Assembly (NCBI GenBank): GCA_029237695.1
Contig: CM055265.1
Location: forward strand, 219,283,679 to 219,347,678
Direction of reading: 5' to 3'
Origin: Conchocele bisecta
Taxonomy: Eukaryota > Mollusca > Bivalvia > Lucinida > Thyasiridae
Length of the DNA stretch: 64,000 nt
Position 1 is the first letter of the stretch, and each line of letters opens with the position of its first letter. Positions 54,657 to 63,915 of the stretch are shown piece after piece. The notes under the pieces were generated by a model, which was not told the DNA's origin, ran no database searches, and worked only from the letters and a program-made list of their open reading frames with translations. Made by a program: the position numbers and the translations under genes.

Positions 54657-56817
54657 TATGAGATAATTTCTCAGGAACAGTAACTCATATTTGTGATAAA
54701 GATCCTGCAAAACTTATAGAAATATTCGTAGAAGATTTGAAAGTCAGGGGAAAAGCTATAAGTGAAGAAGTATGGTGAAGATATGGGTTTAATACAGAAC
54801 ATTTACGTAAAAACCAAATCGCCAAGATCGAACAGTGGATATATCAAGTACCGGTTATAGGTTTTAACAGCAGTAAGTACGATATAAACTTAATAAAGAA
54901 ATATCTAGTAGGCGAACTGGCATCAACAACAAAGAAAGTAATGGTCGGAAAACGCGCAAGCGCAACAATATTTCTATTTACTCCAGAGTTTATATTTCTT
55001 GATGGAATACTTTACCTAGGACCTGATGTAAATTACGATAGTTGGATAAAAGCTTACGACTGCAACGGACATAAATCTTTCTTTCCTTACGAGTGGTTTG
55101 ATTCTCCAAACAAACTGGATTATCCAGCACTACCGGATATAGAGAATTGGTATTCCAAACTATCTGGGAAAATGTTAATAGATGAAACAGAATTAAGTAA
55201 ATGTCGTAGAATTTTCGAAGAAAAGAATATGAAAACTTTCAGAGATTGGTTGAAATATTACAACGATTTAGATGTAGCACCGTTCCTAGAAGCGGTGGGA
55301 AAAATGTGTGAATTTTATAAACACAGAGGTGTGGATATTTTCAAAGATGAGGTAACACTACCTGGAGTAGCTATACAATATTTATTGAGAGGAACCATTA
55401 AACCACCCACCACCAGTGCGGCTGATGTACATGCACATACGCGGGATGCACTATACGCACCAAAAGAAGAAGCATACGAAATGATGAAAGGTGCTCTAAT
55501 CGATCATATTTACAAGATATGCCGAAGCGGGTGTTTCAAAGATTAGAACTCCAATCCAATCGCGATTGGGTGGTAAAACGTGCCAGGCCGTTTTGGGGTA
55601 TGATGCAAACGCATTGTATTTATCTACGTTAAATAAAGAGATGCCGTGTGGGAGATAAACTATACACCATATAGATACCCCACATAACCCTAAATTTATT
55701 AAAAGGTTTTGTAAAAGAGTTTTATCTGGAGACTGGTTTGGGTTTGCGGAGGTGGATATAGAGGTTCCCAATAACTTAAAAGATAAGTTTTCTGAAATTT
55801 CTCCATTTTTTATAAATCGTGTTGTAGAGGTTGATGAAGTTCCCGCTCACATGTTAAAATATTTAAAAGATACTGGTCGAAGAAGAGGAGATGGAAAAAA
55901 ATTGGTGGGATCTATGACCGTCACTAAAGTATTGCTGTACGCACCACTATTGAAATGGTATTTAAACACGGCCTAGAAATAACTGGAGTTCATCGGGTTA
56001 TAGATTATATTAGTGGAAAACCATTCGAATGGTTCGCAAAAGAAGTTACAGCCGCAAGACGAACAGGCGATGTAGAACCAAATAAGAAACCAGTAGCGGA
56101 TATAATGAAATTATTAGGAAACTCGTGTTGTGGAAAATGATAGAGGCAACAGAGAGACATTTAAATACGACATATACACAAAACGAAACCTGTGTTGACA
56201 AAGCATTAAGATCTGCATTCTTTGACGATTTGGAAGAGATAGGAGATGCGTACGAAATATCTTCAAGAAAACCCAGGTGTGCAGTAAAGAGACCCTTCCA
56301 TTGTGGAATAGCGGTTTATCAACTAGCTAAATTGAGAATGTTGGAATTTTACTACGAATTTCTAGACAAATACGTAAAAAGAGAAGACTTTGAATTAATA
56401 CAGATGGATACGGATAGTATGTATATAGGAGTTAGTGGAAAAACAATAGAGGAATTGATTAGACCTAGCTTACTAGACGAGTTTTAAAAAGAAAAAAAGA
56501 AATGGTTGGCTTGGGATAAATGGAGCGAAAGAGAGCCCGGACTTTTCAAAATGGAATTTAGCGGAAATAGGGCGATAAGTGTTATTTTGTAGAAAAATTA
56601 AATTCCAATAAAACAATTTAAATTGGGATAGATATAAACGAGTACTAAGAGAAACTACAGAAGATGGAAAACACATTAAGATGTAGCACAAAATAGTGGA
56701 TTTAAAATGAAAGACGGCGTTATGGAAACGTACTGTCAACAATAATTAGGACTCTCGGCGTACTACGATAAAATACGCGTGTTACCAGACGGAATACATA
56801 CAGAACCTCTCTACTGA
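54657..56817 (+). pseudogene. POLB: Protein-primed DNA polymerase B, 5' deletion, copy 2
   Basis: The ATG region joins directly to the sequence equivalent to copy-1 position ~35568, deleting about 1.78 kb (leader, finger, endonuclease-like block and the ExoI motif). The rest is recognisable: ExoII GFNSSKYD, FFPYEWFDSP, YYNDLDVAPFLEA, motif A YDANALYL (near 55600), motif B LLGNSCCGK (near 56120) and motif C MDTDSMYIG (near 56403), ending DGIHTEPLY (TGA 56817). Multiple frameshifts and stops. A CCAATCGCGATTGG palindrome (55556-55569) replaces the different palindrome that copy 1 has at this point. Convergent with the integrase, 14 bp apart. Confidence 0.88.
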
Positions 56818-56831
56818 TTTAATAAATCAAT

Positions 56832-57863
56832 CTAAAGACTCTGACGATCCGGGGATAGCTGGGTGTCAGAAGGCACCGCGAGAAGTTCCTCGCGAACAAA
56901 ACCGCGAGATGGACCACCATCCAAATAATAGAGCACGGACTCATCGGGTTTGGTAATAGATCGATCCAGATGATATACATTCAGAGACCACACGGGATGA
57001 GTAGCTCGGCGCCGTCCACCTTCGAGCTCTCCCGGTTGATATAGGTACCGGACGGCAACATCCGATGGAAGTCGTTGCTCCGCTAAACCAACGGGTCGTC
57101 CGCGCGAGACTGCAGAGGGCTTGCTCGTCACCTTTTTTGCCTCGATGGCATCTACGGGCTTCTTACCGATCAATCTGGTCACCTCGCCGTTCAGTGCGGA
57201 GACAACGGAGGGTAGTCTGGCCACCCACTCGGTCGATCGCGTATGAGGGTCTACAAGCTCTTTGGCATATTGGTGACCTAACAGTCTCTCAGCCAGGGTT
57301 CGATTGAACCGCTCCACGATCCCCTGGTATCGGTGGATGTTGACGCGGCCGCGTCTGATAGAAACGTTGTGCTTAGACAATAGATGAGAGACGGCACCCA
57401 TGAACTCGCGGCCGGGATCGACCTGGATTAGATTCGGCCATTTCAGAGGACTCCTCTTATATATTCTGGAAAGAGCCTCGGCCACCTCCTTAGACTCTTT
57501 AGTGGCCAGTGGCTCAGCCCCCTTATAACGACTCGCTACGTCAACGATTGTCAGTGCGTACTTGTACGTTTTGCGACCGACGCGATCGTGAGGGAGAAAC
57601 AGGAGATCCGCTTGGTGAACTTGGTTAGGCACCGGCACGTCGAATTTCGGCCGCGGAATACTGCGAGGCGTGGGTAAATAGATCTGCCAAATGGCCTGCT
57701 TCTTGAGCCATTCCTTCACAGCGTTTTCAGAAACCTTGGTCGCCGCGGCGAGGTTCTTGATGGCCGCGAGGCCCTTCCAGAAGCCGCGGGGGCTGTAGTA
57801 TGTGTTCACTAGCTTGCGCGTTAGGCGAACCGATAGTTTGGTATCAAGTTTGCGTGTGTCCAT
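56832..57863 (-). CDS. INT: Polinton integrase (DDE type), intact, copy 2
   Basis: 343 uninterrupted codons. N-terminal helical domain (LAAIKNLAAATKVSENAVKEWLKKQ), then the RNase H-fold core with HQADLLFLPHD (Asp 1), QVDPGREFMG (Asp 2) and IVERFNRTLAERL (Glu), and a C-terminal chromo/SH3-like region (RYLYQPGEL... VWSLNVYHLDRSI... LYYLDGGPSRGFVREEL). All three acidic residues are present with normal spacing. In Polintons this enzyme integrates the element and makes 6 bp target duplications. It is the only long enzyme frame of either copy without a break, which could be chance or recent activity. Confidence 0.92.
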   Translation of the reverse strand: MDTRKLDTKLSVRLTRKLVNTYYSPRGFWKGLAAIKNLAAATKVSENAVKEWLKKQAIWQIYLPTPRSIPRPKFDVPVPNQVHQADLLFLPHDRVGRKTYKYALTIVDVASRYKGAEPLATKESKEVAEALSRIYKRSPLKWPNLIQVDPGREFMGAVSHLLSKHNVSIRRGRVNIHRYQGIVERFNRTLAERLLGHQYAKELVDPHTRSTEWVARLPSVVSALNGEVTRLIGKKPVDAIEAKKVTSKPSAVSRGRPVGLAEQRLPSDVAVRYLYQPGELEGGRRRATHPVWSLNVYHLDRSITKPDESVLYYLDGGPSRGFVREELLAVPSDTQLSPDRQSL

Positions 57864-58197
57864 CGTATGCGATGTATTCTAATAGATCGGACAATCTCCA
57901 ACATGCCCTCGCCAGATTGTCCGGTAACTGCGTCGTTAATAATAAACCTTTGTTGGAAGTACAATTGCGATTGGGGGTTAAGTTCTGAAGGAACTTGGGA
58001 AAATCTAACTCTGAGGAATCTAGCTCGGAGGAATCTAACATCCGCTTTGTGAAAAGGGTGGCCGCTTTTTCGTCCTCGCGCCACGTCTCGAGAGAATCTC
58101 GGGCCAGACGAATCATATCCTTTGCGCCAGCTATACGGTGTTTAAAGGCAATGTAGCCTACATCGATCATAGAAAAATGAAGTTCGTCAACTAACAT
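57844..58197 (-). CDS. Small conserved protein upstream of integrase, copy 2
   Basis: 117 intact codons, MLVDELHFSMIDVGYIAF start, RDSLETWREDEKAA helix, a variable SSELDSSELD stretch, then LPDNLARACWRLSDLLEYIAYDGHTQT. Overlaps the integrase start by 20 bp as in copy 1. A palindrome (57962-57974) lies within. Not recognised; conserved placement suggests a real Polinton gene. Confidence 0.6.
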   Translation of the reverse strand: MLVDELHFSMIDVGYIAFKHRIAGAKDMIRLARDSLETWREDEKAATLFTKRMLDSSELDSSELDFPKFLQNLTPNRNCTSNKGLLLTTQLPDNLARACWRLSDLLEYIAYDGHTQT

Positions 58198-58200
58198 CGT

Positions 58201-58412
58201 TCTATATATATATTAAAAAAGTTCAATTGCTTATTGTTTTTGCAATATAGTAGCTGACGAGACCCACCACACCCATTCCCACGACGATGAACGCGATCTC
58301 GCGGTCCTTTTTTTAAAAATTATTATTGCTTATTTCAATCTCGATTTAATATAGTAGCCGACGAGCCCCACCACACCCATTCCCACGACGACGATGAACG
58401 CGATCTCGCGGT
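58201..58412. repeat. Duplicated 3' end of the adjacent membrane gene
   Basis: A ~70 bp block (TAGTAGC(T/C)GACGAG...GATCTCGCGGT) occurs at about 58247-58303 and again inside the gene at 58349-58412. Copy 1 has it once. Confidence 0.75.
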
Positions 58413-58774
58413 ATTTTTGGGCCTCTGACGGTACATAGAAATCTGAAAGTTGGGGCTCGGGATCCAGTGGTGCGAGACTTTTCTGTGGATATGCCAGCGC
58501 GTACTCGCGGTTGGCTTCTTCAACGTTCTGGAAAGTTTTCGCGGCGTGATTTTCGCGGCAGCTCTTCGCTGATCCAGTCCAGATGGGCGGTTCGTTTTTT
58601 CGACCATGCTTCCTTTGCGCTATTGAGTTGTTCTACAGCTAAATCGTGACGCTTGCGTTCCTCCTCCACGTTCGAGCTTCTCATTTTCGAGAATAGAAAG
58701 TTGCTACCGCTGAACGCCAATGCGTTAACAAGCGCACCACCTGTCATTATTCCGATCGAAGCCATTATTTCCAT
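58330..58774 (-). pseudogene. Two-pass membrane/coiled-coil Polinton protein, copy 2
   Basis: MEIMASIGIMTGGALVNALAF, EERKRHDLAVEQLNSAKEAW, then a frameshift near 58560, and in the shifted frame LDPEPQLSDFYVPSEAQKYREIAF and a membrane helix to TAA at 58330. At the position of the copy-1 nonsense codon this copy reads sense (SLAPLDPEP), confirming that mutation. Confidence 0.65.
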
Positions 58775-58995
58775 ATATTAGAGGGTATAATTCCAGCTTT
58801 AATTAGATAATCTCGGGTCGCAACTGCGACCATTATATCTCCGGCCACGAGCCCTACGTCTCTCACAGTAAAGTCCAATTTGGGAGCGGACCCTCCTAAG
58901 GCCATCTTAAATAGTCGAGCATAACCCGATACTTAAACCCGATATCACCACGCCGTTATAAAGCGCATTATCATTTTACCATCGTTTTCAGCCAT
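58766..58995 (-). pseudogene. Small Polinton membrane protein, copy 2
   Basis: Homologue of 31150-31383; starts MAENDGKMI and ends LIKAGIIPSNIW. Stops and a frameshift near 58935-58950 break the first third. Overlaps the next gene by 9 bp as in copy 1. Confidence 0.55.
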
Positions 58996-59035
58996 TGTTG
59001 ATAACTATAATTATTGCATATGAAAGGGATCGCGA

Positions 59036-59176
59036 TCAATGTTTAAATGGGGTGCATCCAAATTCAATCGGAGTTGAGGGAAGTGCTGCAATTGGGTTCA
59101 ACTCCAATTTCGATTGGGTTGGAGCAATAGGGGATTGTGTTTCCGTCACTTTCGCAGGTGTGTCTTGTGTCATCAT
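59036..59176 (-). pseudogene. Basic membrane protein, internally deleted, copy 2
   Basis: MMTQDTPAKVTETQSPIAPT is followed by one TQSKLELNP unit, then joins directly to the sequence equivalent to the end of the copy-1 gene (31085 on). About 370 bp, including the basic region and membrane helix, are missing; the deletion ends fall at palindrome units. Confidence 0.55.
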
Positions 59177-59832
59177 TTTCGTAGCTTATAGTTCGTGGGC
59201 ATATATGTCCAAATTGACAGTGTTTACCCGTGGTCAACGCGGTTGTCAGCGGAGCTAAGTACATTCCACACTTGTGATAAATTGAGTAGCAGGCTGTTCT
59301 AAGAGTGTGTCCTATAAAAGGGTCAGTTTCTAGATCGCGAATCAATCCCGTGGTGTTTGGTATAGGGAGAAGTATACTAACGGCGGTTGCGTACAAATGA
59401 ATAGCCGCTGATCCAATCTCCGCATCTAACCTAGATTCGTATCGCACATACATTTTATCGATCTTCGCCTCTGACATCTTGTCCACCTGACAAACTGAGA
59501 GACGCCTACCGAGATAATGCTCCGATTGACCCCCAGCAACCAGCGCAGCTAGCCGCTCGCGTCGCGCCGCGTTTTCATTTTCATTCGTATCGGCAGGTGT
59601 TGCAATTCCCGATTGCTCTGTCGGAGTTGATGTTTCATTATCTTTCAGGAAAGATACCGTGTCGGCAGTCGGAGTTGAGGTTTCTTCCATTAGCTGATCG
59701 AGAAGTTCGTCGCAATTTAACTATTCTTACAAGTCTCATAACTTTAACATATTGCCAAGCGCACCACCCGATACTTATGATCACGGTTATGATCGCAACA
59801 AAGCTCGCAGCGGAGCACCAAATTGTTAACAT
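59064..59832 (-). pseudogene. Polinton membrane protein with helical domain, copy 2
   Basis: N-terminal membrane segment on 59832-59700 (SFVAIITVIISIGWCAWQYV), a frameshift near 59715, then MEETSTP... ERLAALVAGGQSEHYLGRRLS, AAIHLYATAVSILLPIPN and GMYLAPLTTALTTGKHCQFGH. Lacks the 24 bp palindromic insertion of copy 1 (STSIPIGL) and has a different palindrome (TATCTTTCCTGAAAGATA) upstream. Confidence 0.6.
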
Positions 59833-59925
59833 TGTTAACCATTGTTCAGCATTTGCTCAACAATTGTTAAGCATTTGTTCAGCATTGCTAAGCATTGTTA
59901 AGCATTGCAAATGCTTATTACTTTG
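59824..59925. repeat. AATGCTTAACAA-type array, copy 2
   Basis: Short version of the array at 29668-29900, same position relative to ATPase and membrane gene. Confidence 0.75.
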
Positions 59926-59943
59926 TAATTTTCTTAAAATAAA

Positions 59944-60633
59944 TTAATTGATAACTTCATAAGCAGTTGGTTGATCAGTCTTTAGCATAAGCTTGGCGTG
60001 CTTAGTTTCCGAAAGCATCTGTCAACCTCCAGGGGCTCCTCGCGCGTTGGGATAACGTCGTTCTCTCGAAGACAGTCATCGAATGAATGAGTCTCGGTCC
60101 TTGCAGTGGAAGCGGGCAACCCATTTCGTTTGCTCGCGCAGATCCTTGAGGATGTTGTTGTACTTTTGAGTGGAGATCCATACGCTTTGCCTCGCATGGC
60201 GGCCAGAAAATGCGAGCTCGGAGAGCATGTCCTTCTTTTTGGTTATCGCCGCCTTGGCCGAGCAATCGTCAATCACGTATAGGGTGGGCTCACCCTGGAC
60301 TCTTTGGTATAAAACACGCAGCCAATCGTGAAGCCTGTCGCCGGGGTCAATAACGTATACCTCAGGGTCGGTCCATTTCCGAGGGCGCCGCTGATAAGTC
60401 TCGTTGTGCCGCACAGTGGGACACAGGATTACAATGTGTCGAAAGATATCGCGGTAGGACCCCTCGAGCAAGTCGAGGATGAAAACTGTTTTTCCACATC
60501 CTGTCTGCCCACATTTTATGGCAGAGTGGGCATCACAAACACCAATTTTAATTGGGTTAGATTGATTTTTTATTAATAAATCGTTAGCTGATTTTTTTAT
60601 TAAATCAGTAGAGTGCTGAGACGTATCGACCAT
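59944..60633 (-). pseudogene. ATP: FtsK/HerA-type packaging ATPase, copy 2
   Basis: Complete at the 5' end: MVDTSQHSTDL start, a palindrome-encoded NPIKIGV unit, Walker A GQTGCGKT (near 60490), CPTVRHNETYQRRP, Walker B LYVIDDCS (near 60275), SGRHARQSVWISTQKYN. A frameshift near 60090-60130 and a second before the C-terminal TDQPTAYEVIN (stop at 59944). The first 29 bp overlap the MCP 3' end, so these genes are normally translated as an overlapping pair. DNA-packaging role is from family knowledge. Confidence 0.88.
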
Positions 60634-61888
60634 CTTCGATGTTGAGTTGTGCGTCTGTAATTATATATAAGTGCACGTTCAATAGCCCATCTCCATCCGC
60701 CTCTTTGGTTATCTGGATCGTCACACCCTCACTAGCGTTCTCAACTTGGCGTCCGCTACCGTGCATTTGGTCGACGTCGCTGGCTCGCATGTCTAGCCAT
60801 AACGCGTATTTGGTATTCAGGAACTCCCGAGGGAGACGGCCCAGAGCTGCTGGTCTTTGGCAACCGCGGCAACCTCCGGGGAGCGCTTAGAGCCTGCAGC
60901 AAACTGCTTTCTGACTTCGTCCCACTGCTGGTGCGCGCGAAGACCCGCGCTGTAGAGTTGATTGGGGACTACCTCGATCGTCACCTCTACCTTTGTGATT
61001 TTGGGGTTATAGAATTTGTCGGTTTTTCTAGCTCCGAGCACGAACCGACCCTCCTCGAACAACATCAGTATACCTTTCATCGAGCGGGCGGGTACGTTGA
61101 CATTAATATTCCACAATATGTCGCTTTTGCCTTTCGTCATCTTGCGGTGACGAAGAACTCGGTCGTAAAGTATGGCAACGCGCCCAGCGTACTGGTATCT
61201 GATTAATCGCGCGAGTTCGGGCATCGTGACCATGTCGTACTCCAACGAAACATTATCGATCGTATACGTCGATGGCTATGAGAACTCGGCCGTAGTCGTT
61301 GAACGTTAGTTCGTATTCGAGGCGGTCAGCCAAAGCACTCTGATAGTAGGGCATGTGATTCACCAGCAACTCAAAGTCGAGCGGGAAGTAGAAGCGGTTG
61401 CCGTAAGCGCCCGCGACCGCGTTGTCGCTCGCGACGTTATCTGCCTTGTTACCAGCCCCGATTCTAAGTTTGGTTACGTTCTTATTTTTGCTGGTGTCAA
61501 TACCCTGATAGACCGCGTTTTCGCGCTCTTGTGCCGTCTTCCACAGGTCCTGATGACAATGGTAGACGTCGCTGTCATCGATCGACATCACCTCATTACC
61601 AGCAATCTTTACCATGGTCTTCTTGACGATGGCGCGACCCAGGTTCTGAACGACGGTTCGGTCAGCGTCGGTCGACGTCAGCGAAATAGTGAAAGCGAGG
61701 CGAACAGTACCCGGCACAATGACGTCGCTAGCTCCGATGTTGGTGAAGCGGACTAATAGCTGCTGGTTCTGGTCGATCGTCGATGGGTTGTTTGTAATAA
61801 CGACGCTCTATCTCACACCTTTCGCCCCGAGGGGCTCACGCAGTCTGCGGTATGGATTGAGTTTGCGACCGTATTAACTCGAAGACAT
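60605..61888 (-). pseudogene. MCP: Double jelly-roll major capsid protein, copy 2
   Basis: Start MSSS at 61888 followed by TAA and later TAG (both CAA/CAG in copy 1). Conserved VIVPGTVRLAFTISL, YGNRFYFPLDFELL, LADRLEYELTFNDY, LEYDMVTMPELARLI, LYDRVLRHRKMT, ARSMKGILMLFEEGRF, HGSGRQVENASEG, and the natural C-terminus DAQLNIEDGRYVSALY. Frameshifts near 61250 and 60830. It retains the C-terminus that copy 1 lost by deletion. Confidence 0.87.
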
Positions 61889-61963
61889 AATTTAGTGAAA
61901 CTAAGTTACTCTATTAAACCGGTATGGTTTTGTCTTTAATACATAATGATATACTTATAAACT

Positions 61964-62365
61964 ATGGCTGATTACGATATTGACATGGACGAAATAGGCC
62001 GAGAGGATTACCTCGATGATGACATCGATGATGATGATGATAACTTCGAGGATTCCATCACGACCTTCGACAAAAAACCACCTCCAATTCAATCGCGATT
62101 GGATGAAATAGGTGGCGCTACCAACACCGTTAGTCTAAGCCAGGAATTAGTCAAGTCAACTGTAGACGACTACTACAACAGTTTGGCAGAAATCGGTCTG
62201 GTTCCGTCTGTCGGACGCGACTGCTCCAAGTTCGAATTGGATCTGAATGGTAGGTTGCGACTAAAAGCATCAAATATCCCGATCGTCAACACGAGGACCG
62301 GAAAACCCCTAGCGCTGAACACCGTTGTCGGAAGTCGGGGCGGTGGCCAAATCATAAGGAACTAA
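61964..62365 (+). CDS. Acidic-leader protein, C-terminal type 2, copy 2
   Basis: 133 codons open. MADYDIDMDEIG and an Asp-rich leader as in copy 1, a palindrome-encoded IQSRLDEIG, then a C-domain unlike copy 1: DDYYNSLAEIGLVPSVGRD, FELDLNGRLRLKASNIPI, TRTGKPLALNTV. The TAA at 62363 may be a mutation, since the frame continues LGFPYWKRG up to the ATG of the next gene. Function unknown. Confidence 0.6.
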   Translation: MADYDIDMDEIGREDYLDDDIDDDDDNFEDSITTFDKKPPPIQSRLDEIGGATNTVSLSQELVKSTVDDYYNSLAEIGLVPSVGRDCSKFELDLNGRLRLKASNIPIVNTRTGKPLALNTVVGSRGGGQIIRN

Positions 62366-62400
62366 CTCGGATTCCCATATTGGAAGCGTGGTAAAACAAT

Positions 62401-63274
62401 TATGCCAACCCGCGCTGTAGAGGCCGTACAGTCTACCGACGAAACGATGGCGAAGACGGCCGCCGCGATAGAAACGATCGAGCTCAGCTCCCTCAAGTAA
62501 CCACTGAAGCTATTAACACGATGGAGACCACGTTCACCGAAAACGAAATACTCAACCTCGACCAAGGGTCTAACGATGACCCACCGTTACCTCTTCGCGA
62601 ACTCTGGGGCCTCGATAAGGCTCTGCAAACAGTCCGGGGCGAACTGGTCCTTAACCTCTCCAAACTCACGGCCATGGATGAACATATCGCGATAGAAGAA
62701 AGAAAACTTGGGGAAGCCCCTGATGGCGATAGAGAATCTACCAAGCGGATCGCCGAACGCCTGCGGTCGTTGCGGGACGAAAGAGTAGCTCGCTTGGAGG
62801 AGGCTGCCTCGGCTTGCCATGAGGCACTCCGCACCCAAATAAGTCGGATACGCGAAACAATCTCGAGGGTCCTGCACGAGGTGACGACACTCGGTGAGCG
62901 TCTTCGCACTCTGTTCAGAGAGCAGGGTGTCACAATAGTAAGCATCCTCACAGCTGTCGGCATGACTATATCAACCATATTTCTAGTTTTTACTGGCGGT
63001 GCGGCGACTGCACCCGCGCCAGCACCCGCGCCATCCGGTGGAGCCAAGGAGTGGGTAATAAAAGCATCTAAAAAACCTCGCCAGTTTCCTGGCCAAAGCT
63101 GGAAAGGCTGCTGCCGCGCTACCTGGATTGATCGGGAGTATCGTTTCTTACTTGTTATCTATATTAACAAAAACGGTCGGATGGCTCGCCAAAAATACTT
63201 GGGCTTTGATCGTGGCGATCGCCGGTCTCCTACTTTTGCTCTCTCGAGAGTTCCTAAAACCAAAGCGTAAATAG
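62401..63274 (+). pseudogene. Coiled-coil, membrane-active Polinton protein, copy 2
   Basis: Starts near 62401 (MPTRAVEAVQSTDETM), frameshift near 62500, then open from METTFTENE: LPLRELWGLDKALQTVRGEL, a long coiled coil to ISRVLHEVTTLGERLRTLFREQG, hydrophobic VTIVSILTAVGMTISTIFL, and an Ala/Pro linker. A 1 bp shift near 63056 precedes the amphipathic tail (SFLAKAGKAAAALPGL) and last membrane helix (LIVAIAGLLLLL) to TAG at 63274. Copy 1 equivalent: 26564-27396. Confidence 0.65.
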
Positions 63275-63463
63275 TCCGATCCCCACGAGGGCAACGTCGA
63301 GCCCTAATTTCTCCTCCTCGTGGGTTGTGACACTAGTTCCCGCGGGTGGAACAACGGGTTCAAATGAACTTGATGGGGTGGCCAATTCGTGAATTGGGGT
63401 TGGTGGGATGGGTGTATCCAATGTAACACCGGTCTGAGTAAATCCAGTGCTTTTATCTAACAT
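63254..63463 (-). pseudogene. Structural-like membrane-anchored protein, N-terminal deletion, copy 2
   Basis: Keeps MLDKSTGFTQTGVT (internal in copy 1, near 25893), then jumps to the Pro/Thr/Ser linker, with palindrome-encoded PIHEL, and the C-terminal membrane segment VALVGIGLFTLWF. Most of the protein is missing. Confidence 0.5.
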
Positions 63464-63465
63464 AA

Positions 63466-63915
63466 ATGATCCCCACGCGGTATTTACCCATCGGCTGCCT
63501 AGTAAGGCTAAGGGTTGCTCGCGATCGCCTTGCTAGTAGTTTAGTCTCCCCGGCGTTGGGTATTCGACTCGGTTTTAGAGAGACATACTCCGCGAATAAA
63601 GGATTGTTTGCCCCGGGTGAGTACGTCGGTGATAACCCGGTGGACTTCGCCTTCACGAAAACTCTCAGGGTGCACCTGGATCGGGTGAACACATCGTACA
63701 ACATGGTAGACGGATCCCCCAGCACATTACTGAAAACCGTCCAAGCCAGCGATTGTTTCTTTGGGGAGACGGTGACCTTAGACGTCCCACACCCCGAGAT
63801 GAAAGTTTTGGAAACGGGGCACATCCACGAATTTAATGTCTCTATTCTTGATGATCAAGCGAGAGAGTTGAAGAACTATTACCCGATTTCGGTCGTCCTA
63901 GAAATTTCAAATTAA
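63466..63915 (+). pseudogene. Minor capsid/penton-like protein, N-terminal deletion, copy 2
   Basis: Conserved from GIRLGFRETYSANKG on, through DNPVDFAFTKTLRVHLD and LLKTVQASDCFFGETVTL to ISILDDQARELK and YPISVVLEISN (complete C-terminus). The N-terminal ~100 codons present in copy 1 are deleted; the deletion also removed the head of the divergent neighbour. Confidence 0.65.

Noticed and set aside
62493..63047. 184-codon minus-strand frame
   Set aside because: Antisense shadow of the copy-2 coiled-coil gene.
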